DNA of 42,949 nucleotides from Lachnospiraceae bacterium (GTDB lineage Bacteria > Bacillota > Clostridia > Lachnospirales > Lachnospiraceae): contig JAFOVD010000045.1 in assembly GCA_017392525.1 (NCBI GenBank), forward strand, positions 1-42,949, read 5' to 3'. The notes beneath the pieces are model-generated. The model saw nothing but the letters and a program-made list of their open reading frames with translations. It was not told where the DNA came from and searched no databases. The translations under genes and the position numbers were made by a program. Each line of letters opens with the position of its first letter. Positions within the stretch are counted from its first letter, which is position 1. Shown piece after piece: positions 8,648-17,392 of the stretch.

Positions 8648-8674
8648 AGTTTGAGTGTGGATTAGGAGGACATT

Positions 8675-9202
8675 ATGAAAATCGATATAACCGATATCAT
8701 TTTGAACACCAATCGAGAGGAAGTTTATCAGGTTGAACTTGATTCTGACTTTATCGAGAATGGTGGAACCAAATATTCCATAAGTAAAAAGAAGCCATTC
8801 GATTTACGTCTGAACAATAAAGATGATCAGAAAATACTGATTTCAGGGAAAACAGAGGTCGAAGTTGTTTTAGCTTGTGATCGATGCCTGAAGGATGTTC
8901 GGATCGCATTTCCGATAATGATCGAACGTTCTCTTGACTTAAGAGACGGACATGTCGTTACGGATCCGGATGAAGAAGAAGATCAATTCTTCGAGGATCA
9001 TCACCTGGATGTTAACAGGCTGATTTATGACGAAATCTTGGTAGACTGGCCGGCGAAGGTTCTTTGCAAGGAAGATTGTAAGGGCTTGTGCTCAGTTTGT
9101 GGTCATGATTTAAATAATGGTGACTGTGGATGCAATCGTACAGTGCTGGATCCTAGAATGGCAAAATTCCAAGATGTCTTTAATGAGTTTAAGGAGGTGT
9201 AA
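8675..9202 (+). CDS. yceD: YceD/DUF177 family protein linked to rRNA/L32 expression
   Basis: Member of the DUF177/YceD family, named in E. coli for a role in 23S rRNA accumulation and commonly encoded just before rpmF. It contains the family's central Cys pair VVLACDRCLKDV (Cys68, Cys71) and a C-terminal cluster (Cys131, 135, 139, 142, 151, 153) that looks like a zinc-binding knuckle. Length 175 residues. The rpmF ribosome binding site lies inside its last codons and rpmF starts 4 bases after the stop, so the two are probably co-translated. The molecular activity of the family is not firmly established. Confidence 0.93.
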   Translation: MKIDITDIILNTNREEVYQVELDSDFIENGGTKYSISKKKPFDLRLNNKDDQKILISGKTEVEVVLACDRCLKDVRIAFPIMIERSLDLRDGHVVTDPDEEEDQFFEDHHLDVNRLIYDEILVDWPAKVLCKEDCKGLCSVCGHDLNNGDCGCNRTVLDPRMAKFQDVFNEFKEV

Positions 9203-9206
9203 TTGC

Positions 9207-9386
9207 ATGTCTATTTGTCCAAAGAATAAGTCTTCCAAGGGAAGAAGAGATAAGAGAAGAGCAAACTGGAAGATGTCTGCTCCAACATTAGTTAAGTGTA
9301 GCAAGTGCGGCGCTTTAATGATGCCACATCGTGTCTGCAAGAACTGTGGATCTTATAACAAAAAAGAGATCATTGCACAGGATTAA
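9207..9386 (+). CDS. rpmF: 50S ribosomal protein L32 (zinc-binding form)
   Basis: Small large-subunit ribosomal protein of 59 residues, starting MSICPKNKSSKGRRDKRR. The two CxxC pairs (Cys31/34 and Cys44/47) identify the zinc-binding form and not the Cys-less one. A longer upstream frame exists, but ATG 9207 is preceded by an excellent AAGGAGGTG (9191-9199) and gives the canonical N-terminus. It ends the transcription unit, with a strong terminator 10 bases downstream. Confidence 0.97.
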   Translation: MSICPKNKSSKGRRDKRRANWKMSAPTLVKCSKCGALMMPHRVCKNCGSYNKKEIIAQD

Positions 9387-9396
9387 TTAGCAATAT

Positions 9397-9433
9397 AAAA
9401 GAGCTTTCCCATTGTTTGGGAGAGCTCTTTTTT
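9397..9433 (+). terminator. Rho-independent terminator after rpmF
   Basis: A 15-bp stem with one G-U pair (9397-9411 with 9417-9431), a 5-base loop and six T. It separates yceD-rpmF from the plsX promoter region. Confidence 0.95.
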
Positions 9434-9468
9434 GTTATCTGAAAGAGTGATTTGTTGGAGAGGAATTA

Positions 9469-9496
9469 AATCTGTTTTTATTGCTAAAAACAGATT
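9469..9496 (+). promoter_or_regulatory. Perfect 12-bp inverted repeat overlapping the plsX promoter (candidate operator)
   Basis: AATCTGTTTTTA (9469-9480), spacer TTGC, then TAAAAACAGATT (9485-9496). The right arm covers part of the -35 element and most of the promoter spacer. There is no T-run after it, so it is not a terminator. The position suits a repressor of lipid synthesis. The sequence does not match the FapR or FabT operator patterns I know, so the regulator is unidentified. Confidence 0.6.
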
Positions 9497-9509
9497 GTTA
9501 TAGTATAGT
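9481..9509 (+). promoter_or_regulatory. Probable sigma-A promoter of plsX-acpP
   Basis: TTGCTA and TATAGT (9504-9509) with a 17-base spacer, 38 bases before the plsX start. A second overlapping TATAGT lies at 9499-9504. The -35 element is inside the inverted repeat 9469-9496. Confidence 0.6.
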
Positions 9510-9546
9510 ATTATTTGATTTTATATATCTTGAGGAGGTTTCTGAA

Positions 9547-10557
9547 ATGTCAGAAACAATTGTAGCGGTTGACGCAATGGGCGGCGACAATGCCCCTGGT
9601 GAAATCGTAAAAGGTGCAGTAGACGCCATTAATAAAACAAAAGATTTAAGAATTGTACTTGTTGGTGATGAGCAGGCAATTCATAGTGAATTAAAGAAAT
9701 ATCAATTTGATTATCCGCGTATTACAATCAAGGCTACCACAGAGGTAATTGAAACAGCGGAACCCCCTGTAAATGCAATTAAGAAGAAAAAAGACTCTTC
9801 TCTTGTGGTTGCTATGCAGATGATTAAGTCTAACGAAGCAGATGCTATGGTTTCTGCTGGTAATTCAGGTGCGATTCTAGTAGGTGGCCAATTATATGCC
9901 GGTAGAATCAAGGGAATCAAGCGCGCACCATTGGCTCCGTTAATTCCAACAACAGAAGGAGTTTCACTGCTGGTTGATTGCGGGGCAAATGTGGATGCAA
10001 GACCGGAACATCTTCTTCAGTTTGCACGTATGGGTTCGATTTATATGGAACATGTTATGGGTAAAAAGAACCCTCGAGTAGCAATTGTTAATATCGGTGC
10101 GGAAGAAGAAAAAGGTAACGCATTGGTAAAGGAAACATTTCCGCTGTTAAAAGAAGCTTCGGATATTAATTTTATCGGAAGCATTGAAGCCAGAGAGATT
10201 CCTTCCGGTTATGCAGATGTTATTGTGTGTGAAGCTTTTGTAGGAAATGTTATTTTGAAAATGTATGAGGGTGTTAGCAAGACCTTCTTGAAAGTTATGA
10301 AGGAAGCTTTTATGTCATCTCTTAAGAGTAAAATCGGTGCGGCATTGGCAGTTCCAGCTCTTAAGAAGAAGTTAGTGGCTTTTGATGCAACACAGTATGG
10401 TGGGGCACCTCTTCTTGGCTTAAATGGTTTGATTGTCAAAACTCATGGCAGCGCCAAAGCAAAGGAAGTGACAAATTCCATTATTCAGTGCATTTCCTTT
10501 AAAGAGCAAAATATTAATAAAAAAATTCGTGAGAGTTTCTCACAGGAAGATAAATAG
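9547..10557 (+). CDS. plsX: Phosphate acyltransferase PlsX
   Basis: Makes acyl-phosphate from acyl-ACP, feeding PlsY in the first acylation of glycerol-3-phosphate. The N-terminus ETIVAVDAMGGDNAPGEIVKG is diagnostic, followed by SAGNSGAILVGG and the C-terminal GGAPLLGLNG. I chose ATG 9547 since AGGAGG (9533-9538) is 8 bases upstream and the longer frame from 9481 would translate the promoter. Product 336 residues, normal length. It is followed 9 bases later by acpP, the carrier of its substrate. The partner plsY lies at 29262 in this window. Confidence 0.97.
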   Translation: MSETIVAVDAMGGDNAPGEIVKGAVDAINKTKDLRIVLVGDEQAIHSELKKYQFDYPRITIKATTEVIETAEPPVNAIKKKKDSSLVVAMQMIKSNEADAMVSAGNSGAILVGGQLYAGRIKGIKRAPLAPLIPTTEGVSLLVDCGANVDARPEHLLQFARMGSIYMEHVMGKKNPRVAIVNIGAEEEKGNALVKETFPLLKEASDINFIGSIEAREIPSGYADVIVCEAFVGNVILKMYEGVSKTFLKVMKEAFMSSLKSKIGAALAVPALKKKLVAFDATQYGGAPLLGLNGLIVKTHGSAKAKEVTNSIIQCISFKEQNINKKIRESFSQEDK

Positions 10558-10566
10558 GAGGATTTT

Positions 10567-10797
10567 ATGGAACTTGATATTTTAAAAGAAGTAATTGCAG
10601 ATGTATTATCTGTAGATCCAAATGAAATTAATGAAGATACAACATTTATCGATGATCTCGGTGCAGATTCTTTAGATGTTTTTCAGATTATTATGGGCGT
10701 TGAAGAAAAACTTCATGTTGAGGTTGACAGCGACCAGGCTGAGAAGATTGTAACTGTTGGGGATGCGGTTGAACTGATCAAGAAAACGGTTGGTTAA
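10567..10797 (+). CDS. acpP: Acyl carrier protein
   Basis: Acidic 76-residue carrier of fatty acyl chains as 4'-phosphopantetheine thioesters. The attachment serine is Ser35 in DDLGADSLDVFQ. AGGAGG-type RBS overlaps the end of plsX. Other fatty-acid synthesis genes (fabH, fabD, fabF) are not adjacent, so this ACP is grouped with phospholipid synthesis. A terminator follows 19 bases after the stop. Confidence 0.97.
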   Translation: MELDILKEVIADVLSVDPNEINEDTTFIDDLGADSLDVFQIIMGVEEKLHVEVDSDQAEKIVTVGDAVELIKKTVG

Positions 10798-10816
10798 TCA
10801 TATAGAAATACTGTAG

Positions 10817-10843
10817 AAAACCCTTCAATATGAAGGGTTTTTT
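10817..10843 (+). terminator. Terminator between acpP and rnc (possibly partial)
   Basis: An 11-bp perfect stem (AAAACCCTTCA / TGAAGGGTTTT) with an ATA loop and six T. It ends only 7 bases before the rnc ribosome binding site, leaving no room for a promoter between them. Rnc, smc and ftsY may therefore depend on read-through or on a promoter upstream of the hairpin. Confidence 0.9.
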
Positions 10844-10864
10844 ATTTGAAAAGGAGTAGTAACT

Positions 10865-11557
10865 TTGGATTTATTAAAGGAATTTCAAGAGAAAATTGGA
10901 TATGAGTTTAAAGACGAAAGCTTACTTGCTCAGGCTCTGACACATAGTTCGTATGCTAATGAAAAGCATATGAAAAAACTCTCAGATAATGAGAGACTTG
11001 AGTTTTTGGGAGATGCTGTACTTGAAGTTGTTTCAAGTGAGTTTTTGTATTTAAATTACAGAGATTATTCAGAAGGTGCATTGACAAAATTGCGAGCTAG
11101 TCTGGTGTGTGAACCAACACTTGCATATTGTACAAAAGAGATGAATCTTGGAAAATATTTAAGACTTAGCAAGGGTGAAGAAAAAACCGGTGGAAGAATG
11201 CGTAAATCTGTTCTTTCCGATGCGCTTGAAGCGACTATTGGAGCAATCTTTTTGGATGGCGGAATGGAGCCGGCGAAGGCTTATATTATGAAGTATATCA
11301 TGACGGATATTGAACATAAGAAGCTCTTCCATGACAGTAAGACAGCACTTCAGGAGATAGTTCAGTCTATGCATGATAACGCTCTTGTTTATGAGCTTGT
11401 TAAAGAAGAGGGACCGGACCATGCCAAACAATTTTATGTTGAGGCAAAAGTGGGAGATCTTGTGATTGGAAAAGGTTGCGGTAATTCAAAAAAGGCTGCG
11501 GAGCAGGATGCGGCATATCAGGGAATTATGTATTTCCGAAAGAATGAAAACAAATAA
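10865..11557 (+). CDS. rnc: Ribonuclease III
   Basis: Double-strand-specific endoribonuclease for rRNA processing and mRNA turnover. The signature NERLEFLGDAVLE is at residues 42-54, and the second acidic motif appears as LSDALEATIGAIFLDGG. The C-terminal dsRNA-binding domain (about 157-226) ends GCGNSKKAAEQDAAYQGI. The start is TTG at 10865, with AAGGAG 8 bases upstream; the next in-frame ATGs lie after the start of the domain. Length 230. It is 17 bases ahead of smc, a conserved rnc-smc-ftsY order. Confidence 0.97.
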   Translation: MDLLKEFQEKIGYEFKDESLLAQALTHSSYANEKHMKKLSDNERLEFLGDAVLEVVSSEFLYLNYRDYSEGALTKLRASLVCEPTLAYCTKEMNLGKYLRLSKGEEKTGGRMRKSVLSDALEATIGAIFLDGGMEPAKAYIMKYIMTDIEHKKLFHDSKTALQEIVQSMHDNALVYELVKEEGPDHAKQFYVEAKVGDLVIGKGCGNSKKAAEQDAAYQGIMYFRKNENK

Positions 11558-11574
11558 AGCTTGAGGTTAGTATA

Positions 11575-14500
11575 TTGTATTTAAAAAGTATTGAGGTACA
11601 GGGTTTTAAATCCTTTGCCAATCGAATTGTATTAGAATTTCACAATGGTATTACCGGTATTGTAGGACCGAACGGTTCTGGAAAAAGTAATGTGGCAGAT
11701 GCTGTTCGCTGGGTATTGGGTGAACAGAGCGCAAAGCAGCTTCGTGGTGCAAGTATGCAGGATGTTATCTTTGCGGGTACGGAGAATCGTCGCCCATTGA
11801 GTTATGCATATGTGGCAATAACAATGGATAATTCAGATCACGTTCTTCCGGTTGATTATGAAGAGGTTACGATTGCGCGTAGAGTTTATCGATCCGGTGA
11901 AAGTGAGTATTTGCTGAATGGTTCACCATGTCGTTTAAAGGATGTGAATGAACTCTTTTATGACACCGGTATTGGTAAAGAGGGATATTCCATTATTGGA
12001 CAGGGTCAGATTGAAAAGATTTTGTCCGGTAAGCCGGAAGAGAGACGAGAACTGTTTGACGAAGCTGTTGGTATTGTTAAGTTCAAAAAGCGTAAAGCAA
12101 CGGCGATTAAAAAGCTTGAGGAAGAACGCGAGAATCTTGTCCGTGTAAATGATATTCTTCGAGAATTAGAGGGGCGAGTTGGACCTTTGGAACGTCAGTC
12201 TGAGACGGCAAAATTATATCTGAAGAAGAAAGAAGAATTAAAATCTTTGGATGTAAATATGTTCTTACTTGAGATGACTCGTCTTTCTGAACAGATGGAT
12301 GAAACAGAAAAGAAACTTGAAATTGCTGCAAATCAGTATGAAGACAATCAAAAAGAAACGGAAAAAGCAAAAGCGGAATATGCCTCTTTAGAGGAAAAAT
12401 TGCATGCTTTGGAAGATAGAATTGAAGAGATCCATGAAGAACAGGGAAATGCAATCAATTCAAAGAGTAAGCTGGAGAATCAGATAAACCTTCTGGAGGA
12501 GCAGATTCGTTCTGCAGAGAACTCAGAAGATACAATACGGGTTCGAAAAGAAGCGCTTGATAAGGATAAAGCCGGAAAAGAAGAGGAAAAAGAAAAGCTT
12601 CTTGCAGAAAAGACAGAACTGGAAGAAACACTGGCAAATGTTGAAAAACGTCTTTTGAAAGCGAAGAAGGATTATCAGGATCTGGAGCAGTCCATTTCTA
12701 ATTACAATGAGTCAATAGAGAAGAATCGTCAGGAAATAGTTCGTCTTTTAAATGAAAAGGCTACTATTAAGTCAAAGGATCAGCAGATGAAGACTTTGCT
12801 GGAACAGACTAATATCCGAAAGAGTCAGTTAACACAGAGACTTTTAAAAAGGAAAACGAAAGAAGAGTCTTTAAAAGAGGCTTTGACAGAGGCGACAAAG
12901 GCCTATGATGAATCCAATAAATCATATGGAGATATTCGTCGTTCTTTAGATGATATTCAGGAAAAATTAGAAGACTGGAGAAAGAAACTTCGTCAGGAGA
13001 CAGATGATCTTGGCAAGTTAAAAGAACGCTATCAAAAATCGGATTCTCGCCTGGAGAGTTTAAAAAACATAGCGGAAAGATATGACGGATATGGAAACAG
13101 TATTCGTCAGGTAATGAATCAAAAAGATAATAATGATGGCATCGTTGGTGTTGTTTCAGATTTGATTCATGTGGATAAACGCTATGAAACCGCTATTGAA
13201 ACTGCTCTTGGAGGTAATATTCAGAATATCGTTACCAGAGATGAAGAAACGGCTAAGCAGATGATTCATTTCCTGAAACAGAATCGAGCAGGTCGAGCAA
13301 CATTTCTGCCTATGACATCCGTTAAGGGCAAGGACCATTTCAAGGATAAACAGGATATCTTTAAAGAACAGGGAATCCTTGGTGTTGCATCGGATCTTGT
13401 GGATGCAGAGGATTGCTTTAGGGATGTTATTCGCTATCTTCTTGGTAGAGTTGTCGTTGCAGAGAAGATTGATGATGCGATTCGTCTTGCAAAGAAAAAT
13501 CATTATTCTTTACATATTGTAACGCTGGAAGGTGAATATTTAAGCCCCGGAGGTTCTATGTCCGGTGGTGCATTTAAGAATTCAAGTAATCTTCTTAGTA
13601 GAAATCGTGAAATTGAGGAACTTCAGGAGAAGTTACAGGCGTTAAAGGAAGAGGTTGAATCAAAGCAGAATCGTATTGAAGAGATTAATACAGCAAGGGC
13701 ATTGCTTCAGGACGAGCAGAAGGAAAAACAGGATGCGCTGGCGGAAATGGCACTTTCCAGAAATACAGCTAAGATTAATTTGGATCGTGCTAAGGAAGAA
13801 ATGGATAAGTCCAATGAAAGTTTTGCCGGTTTAGATCAGGAATCCCGTACGATTGAGAAGGAAATCCAAGAGATTCAGGCAAGTTTTGCTGCTGTTCAGA
13901 AGGAAATGTCAGATGCGGATGAGCATGAGAGAGAGCTTCAGAAGCAGATAGAGGAAATGCAGGTTGCTTTGGATGAGAAGACCTATATGGAAACTTCTGT
14001 TTCAAGAAATGTTTCTGAGATTCAAATTGAAGAGGCAAATGCAAAGCAGAAGGTTGCGTTTGCAGAAGAAAATCTGAACCGTATTCTCTCTGAAATTGCG
14101 AAAACCGAGTATGAAATGAAGGAACTTCTTTCTAAATCCGGTTTGACGCAGGAAGAAATCCAGAAGAAGCGTGATCAGATTGAAGAAATCAAGAAGACAA
14201 TAGACGCTGCCGGTCAGGCGTCATTAGATCTTGCTAATGAACTTCGCGATAGTATCAAGAAAAAAGAGGCTATGAATGAAGAGCATAAGGGATTCTTTGA
14301 TAGACGAGAAGCTCTGTCTAAGCAGGCGTCAGATTTGGATCGCGAGATTATGCGACTGAATAATCAGAAGGAAAAGGCAAAATCCGCAATGGATTATCAG
14401 ACAAACTACATGTGGGAAGAGTATGAACTTACCATTCGTAGTGCCAAGAATTTAAGAGATGATTCATTCTCTGATCCGGTGCTTATTCGTAAGCAGATAA

Positions 14501-15138
14501 GCTCTGTGAAAGATGAAATCCGTAAGATGGGTAATGTTAATGTCAATGCGATTGAGGAATATAAGGAAGTAGCAGAACGTTACGGATTTATGAAGACTCA
14601 GCATGATGATTTGATTGAAGCGGAGAAATCCTTAGAATCTATTATTGACGAACTTGATCACGGAATGCGCGAACAGTTTACCAAGGGATTTGCTGATATT
14701 CAGCGTGAATTTGACAAGGCTTTCAAAGAGCTCTTTGGTGGCGGAAAAGGTACACTGGAATTGCAGGAGGGCGAGGATGTCCTTGAAACAGGTATTATGA
14801 TTAATGCACAGCCACCCGGAAAGAAACTTCAGAATATGATGCAGATGTCCGGTGGTGAAAAGTCTCTTACTGCGATTGCGTTATTGTTTGCTATTCAGAA
14901 TCTGAAACCGTCTCCTTTCTGTCTGTTGGATGAGATTGAGGCTGCACTGGATGATTCCAATGTAGATCGTTATGCAAAATATTTGCATAAACTTACGAAA
15001 AATACACAGTTTATTGTTATTACACATAGACGTGGTACCATGAATGCGGCAGATCGATTGTATGGTATTACAATGCAGGAAAAGGGTGTTTCTACACTGG
15101 TTTCAGTTAATTTGATTGAAAATGATTTGGATGCATAG
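11575..15138 (+). CDS. smc: Chromosome segregation ATPase SMC
   Basis: Condenses and segregates the chromosome, with ScpA/ScpB encoded elsewhere. Domain order: Walker A GPNGSGKSN (32-39), long coiled coil, hinge (about 510-670, with GIVGVVSDLI and GGSMSGGAF), return coiled coil, ABC signature MSGGEKS (near 1091) and Walker B FCLLDEIEAALDD (near 1115). Full length at 1187 residues. The start is TTG at 11575 with GAGG nearby; it gives the canonical N-terminus YLKSIEVQGFKSFA, and the first in-frame ATG would delete Walker A. The ftsY start follows at 9 bases. Confidence 0.98.
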   Translation: MYLKSIEVQGFKSFANRIVLEFHNGITGIVGPNGSGKSNVADAVRWVLGEQSAKQLRGASMQDVIFAGTENRRPLSYAYVAITMDNSDHVLPVDYEEVTIARRVYRSGESEYLLNGSPCRLKDVNELFYDTGIGKEGYSIIGQGQIEKILSGKPEERRELFDEAVGIVKFKKRKATAIKKLEEERENLVRVNDILRELEGRVGPLERQSETAKLYLKKKEELKSLDVNMFLLEMTRLSEQMDETEKKLEIAANQYEDNQKETEKAKAEYASLEEKLHALEDRIEEIHEEQGNAINSKSKLENQINLLEEQIRSAENSEDTIRVRKEALDKDKAGKEEEKEKLLAEKTELEETLANVEKRLLKAKKDYQDLEQSISNYNESIEKNRQEIVRLLNEKATIKSKDQQMKTLLEQTNIRKSQLTQRLLKRKTKEESLKEALTEATKAYDESNKSYGDIRRSLDDIQEKLEDWRKKLRQETDDLGKLKERYQKSDSRLESLKNIAERYDGYGNSIRQVMNQKDNNDGIVGVVSDLIHVDKRYETAIETALGGNIQNIVTRDEETAKQMIHFLKQNRAGRATFLPMTSVKGKDHFKDKQDIFKEQGILGVASDLVDAEDCFRDVIRYLLGRVVVAEKIDDAIRLAKKNHYSLHIVTLEGEYLSPGGSMSGGAFKNSSNLLSRNREIEELQEKLQALKEEVESKQNRIEEINTARALLQDEQKEKQDALAEMALSRNTAKINLDRAKEEMDKSNESFAGLDQESRTIEKEIQEIQASFAAVQKEMSDADEHERELQKQIEEMQVALDEKTYMETSVSRNVSEIQIEEANAKQKVAFAEENLNRILSEIAKTEYEMKELLSKSGLTQEEIQKKRDQIEEIKKTIDAAGQASLDLANELRDSIKKKEAMNEEHKGFFDRREALSKQASDLDREIMRLNNQKEKAKSAMDYQTNYMWEEYELTIRSAKNLRDDSFSDPVLIRKQISSVKDEIRKMGNVNVNAIEEYKEVAERYGFMKTQHDDLIEAEKSLESIIDELDHGMREQFTKGFADIQREFDKAFKELFGGGKGTLELQEGEDVLETGIMINAQPPGKKLQNMMQMSGGEKSLTAIALLFAIQNLKPSPFCLLDEIEAALDDSNVDRYAKYLHKLTKNTQFIVITHRRGTMNAADRLYGITMQEKGVSTLVSVNLIENDLDA

Positions 15139-15147
15139 GAGATGGAT

Positions 15148-16077
15148 ATGACAGAAAATGTAAATAAAGAAGGTTTCTTTAAACGATTGGTTAAAGGCCT
15201 TACGAAGACAAGAGATAATTTTGTAAAGAATATGGATTACGTTTTTCGTGGATTTACAAATATTGATGATGATTTCTATGAAGAACTGGAAGAGGTTCTG
15301 ATTATGGGAGACATCGGTGTTCGTACAACCGATAGGATTCTTGAAGAGTTAAAGGCAAAGGTCAAAGAGAAACATATTAAGGAGCCTCAGGATTGTAAAG
15401 CTTTATTGATAGATACAATTCGTGATCAGATGGATATTGGTGAAGCTGCATACGAATTTGAGAATCGTAAATCTGTAGTTCTTGTTGTAGGTGTTAATGG
15501 CGTTGGTAAGACAACTACAGTCGGAAAGCTTGCATCGAAGCTTCAGAATGAACATAAAAAGGTGCTTTTAGGAGCAGCGGATACATTTCGTGCTGCGGCC
15601 TATGATCAGTTAAAAGAGTGGGCGAATCGTTCAGGAGTTGAATTGGTTGGAGGTCAGGAAGGTTCTGATCCGGCTGCTGTTGTATACGATGCAGTTGCGG
15701 CGGCTAAATCCAGAGATACAGATGTATTGCTGATTGATACAGCCGGCCGACTTCATAATAAGAAAAATCTTATGAATGAACTTGGTAAAATTAATCGTAT
15801 TATTGAGAGAGAATATCCGGATGCTTTCCGCGAAACGCTGATTGTTTTGGATGCAACCACTGGTCAGAATGCTTTGAATCAAGCTAGAGAGTTTTCAGAC
15901 GTTACAGACGTTTCTGGTATTGTCCTAACTAAGATGGACGGAAGTGCCAAGGGAGGTATCGCGGTTGCGGTTCAAGCGGAACTTGGCGTTCCGGTGAAAT
16001 ATATCGGCGTAGGCGAGACGATAGAAGATCTGGAAAAATTTGATGCAAATCAATTTGTTGATGCATTATTTCAATAA
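15148..16077 (+). CDS. ftsY: Signal recognition particle receptor FtsY
   Basis: SRP GTPase at the membrane that receives Ffh-ribosome complexes. The helical N domain precedes the G domain: P-loop GVNGVGKTTT (115-124), DTAGRLHNKKNL and TKMDGSAKGG. ATG 15148 is preferred over ATG 15142 because the TAGGAG ribosome binding site directly abuts the latter. Product 309 residues, the short form without a long acidic A domain. The N-terminus FFKRLVKGLTKTRDNF is a typical amphipathic membrane-targeting helix. Its partner ffh lies 1.7 kb downstream. Confidence 0.97.
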   Translation: MTENVNKEGFFKRLVKGLTKTRDNFVKNMDYVFRGFTNIDDDFYEELEEVLIMGDIGVRTTDRILEELKAKVKEKHIKEPQDCKALLIDTIRDQMDIGEAAYEFENRKSVVLVVGVNGVGKTTTVGKLASKLQNEHKKVLLGAADTFRAAAYDQLKEWANRSGVELVGGQEGSDPAAVVYDAVAAAKSRDTDVLLIDTAGRLHNKKNLMNELGKINRIIEREYPDAFRETLIVLDATTGQNALNQAREFSDVTDVSGIVLTKMDGSAKGGIAVAVQAELGVPVKYIGVGETIEDLEKFDANQFVDALFQ

Positions 16078-16133
16078 TTGGTTAAAATAATAAGAAAGCC
16101 CTTAGGGCAGGAAAAGGAAAAAGAGGAAAGATT

Positions 16134-17345
16134 ATGTTAGAAAAGAAAGATTTTGAAGAGGCCTGTGAGGTCGTAAGTAAAGTAACATTAGAAACAAAGT
16201 TGGTTCATAGTGAGTTTTACTCAGAGAAAACCGGTAATGAAGTGTATTTGAAACCTGAGAACATGCAGTATACAGGGGCTTATAAGGTTCGTGGCGCATA
16301 TTACAAAATCAGTACTTTATCAGAAGAGGATAGAAAAAAAGGTTTAATTACAGCATCTGCTGGTAATCATGCTCAGGGTGTTGCATATGCTGCCAAATTA
16401 TTTGGTTGCAAGGCAACAATTGTCATGCCTACTACAACCCCTTTAATCAAGGTTAATCGCACAAAGAGCTATGGTGCTGATGTAGTACTGTATGGTGACG
16501 TATATGATGAGGCGTGCGAATATGCATATGAGCTTGCAGATCGTCATGGATATACATTCATCCATCCTTTTGATGATCCGACAGTTGCAACAGGTCAGGG
16601 TACGATTGCCATGGAGATAATGCGTGAGTTACCGGATGTTGACTATATTCTTGTGCCAATCGGTGGCGGCGGACTTGCAACGGGGGTTTCTACAGCGGCA
16701 AAGGCTGTGAACCCTAATATCAAAGTAATTGGTGTTGAACCTGCCGGAGCAAATTGTATGCAGGTGTCAGTTGAGCAAGGAGAAGTTACAACACTTTCCG
16801 GTGTAAATACTATTGCAGATGGTACTGCAGTGAAGACACCGGGTTCGAAAATCTTTCCTTACGTTCGTAAGAATGTAGATCAGATTGTGACTGTTCAGGA
16901 TGACGAGTTGATTGTTGCATTCCTTGATATGGTTGAAAATCATAAGATGATAGTAGAAAACTCTGGATTGCTTACAGTTGCAGCTCTTTCGCAGTTAGAT
17001 GTAAAGGGTAAAAAGATTGTATCTATTCTGAGTGGTGGTAATATGGATGTTATTACAATGTCATCCGTTGTTCAGCAAGGACTGATTTTTAGGGATCGTA
17101 TCTTCACGGTTTCTGTTTTGCTTCCTGATAAGCCGGGTCAGTTGGCGGCGGTTGCTGAAAATATTGCTGCTCAGCAGGGTAATGTTATCAAATTGGAACA
17201 CAATCAGTTTGTTTCTACAAATAGAAATGTTGCAGTTGAACTTAGAATTACTTTAGAGGCGTTTGGAACAGAGCATAAGGAACAAATTCTTGCTTCACTT
17301 GATCAGGCGGGATATCGTCCAAAACTGGTACAGACAAGCTTATAA
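16134..17345 (+). CDS. ilvA: Threonine ammonia-lyase (PLP-dependent) with ACT domain
   Basis: Deaminates threonine to 2-oxobutanoate, the entry to isoleucine synthesis. The PLP lysine is Lys51 in YTGAYKVRGAYYK, and the phosphate-binding loop GGGGLATG is at 177-184. A single C-terminal ACT domain (about 325-400, VSVLLPDKPGQLAAVAENIA) indicates amino-acid feedback. At 403 residues it is the single-ACT form shared by catabolic and some biosynthetic enzymes; the sequence alone does not settle which. The 56-base gap before it contains only a short GCCC/GGGC hairpin and the AGAGGAAAG ribosome binding site, too short for a T-box leader. Confidence 0.93.
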   Translation: MLEKKDFEEACEVVSKVTLETKLVHSEFYSEKTGNEVYLKPENMQYTGAYKVRGAYYKISTLSEEDRKKGLITASAGNHAQGVAYAAKLFGCKATIVMPTTTPLIKVNRTKSYGADVVLYGDVYDEACEYAYELADRHGYTFIHPFDDPTVATGQGTIAMEIMRELPDVDYILVPIGGGGLATGVSTAAKAVNPNIKVIGVEPAGANCMQVSVEQGEVTTLSGVNTIADGTAVKTPGSKIFPYVRKNVDQIVTVQDDELIVAFLDMVENHKMIVENSGLLTVAALSQLDVKGKKIVSILSGGNMDVITMSSVVQQGLIFRDRIFTVSVLLPDKPGQLAAVAENIAAQQGNVIKLEHNQFVSTNRNVAVELRITLEAFGTEHKEQILASLDQAGYRPKLVQTSL

Positions 17346-17350
17346 AAGGT

Positions 17351-17392
17351 TGTAAAGTAAAAATACTTTACTGTAAAGAAAAAATACTTGAC
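17351..17392 (+). repeat. Two 21-bp direct repeats, first one palindromic, at the ylxM-ffh promoter
   Basis: Unit 1 (17351-17371) and unit 2 (17372-17392) agree at 19 of 21 positions and abut with no spacer. Unit 1 contains a perfect 8-bp inverted repeat, GTAAAGTA (17352-17359) and TACTTTAC (17364-17371). Unit 2 ends with TTGAC of the -35 element. Two helical turns of spacing would put two bound proteins on the same DNA face, so this looks like a double operator; that is an inference. Confidence 0.75.

Noticed and set aside
16078-16133. T-box leader for ilvA
   Set aside because: The gap is 56 bases, far too short, with no specifier stem or T-box sequence; the GCCCTTAGGGC hairpin is too small to be a terminator.
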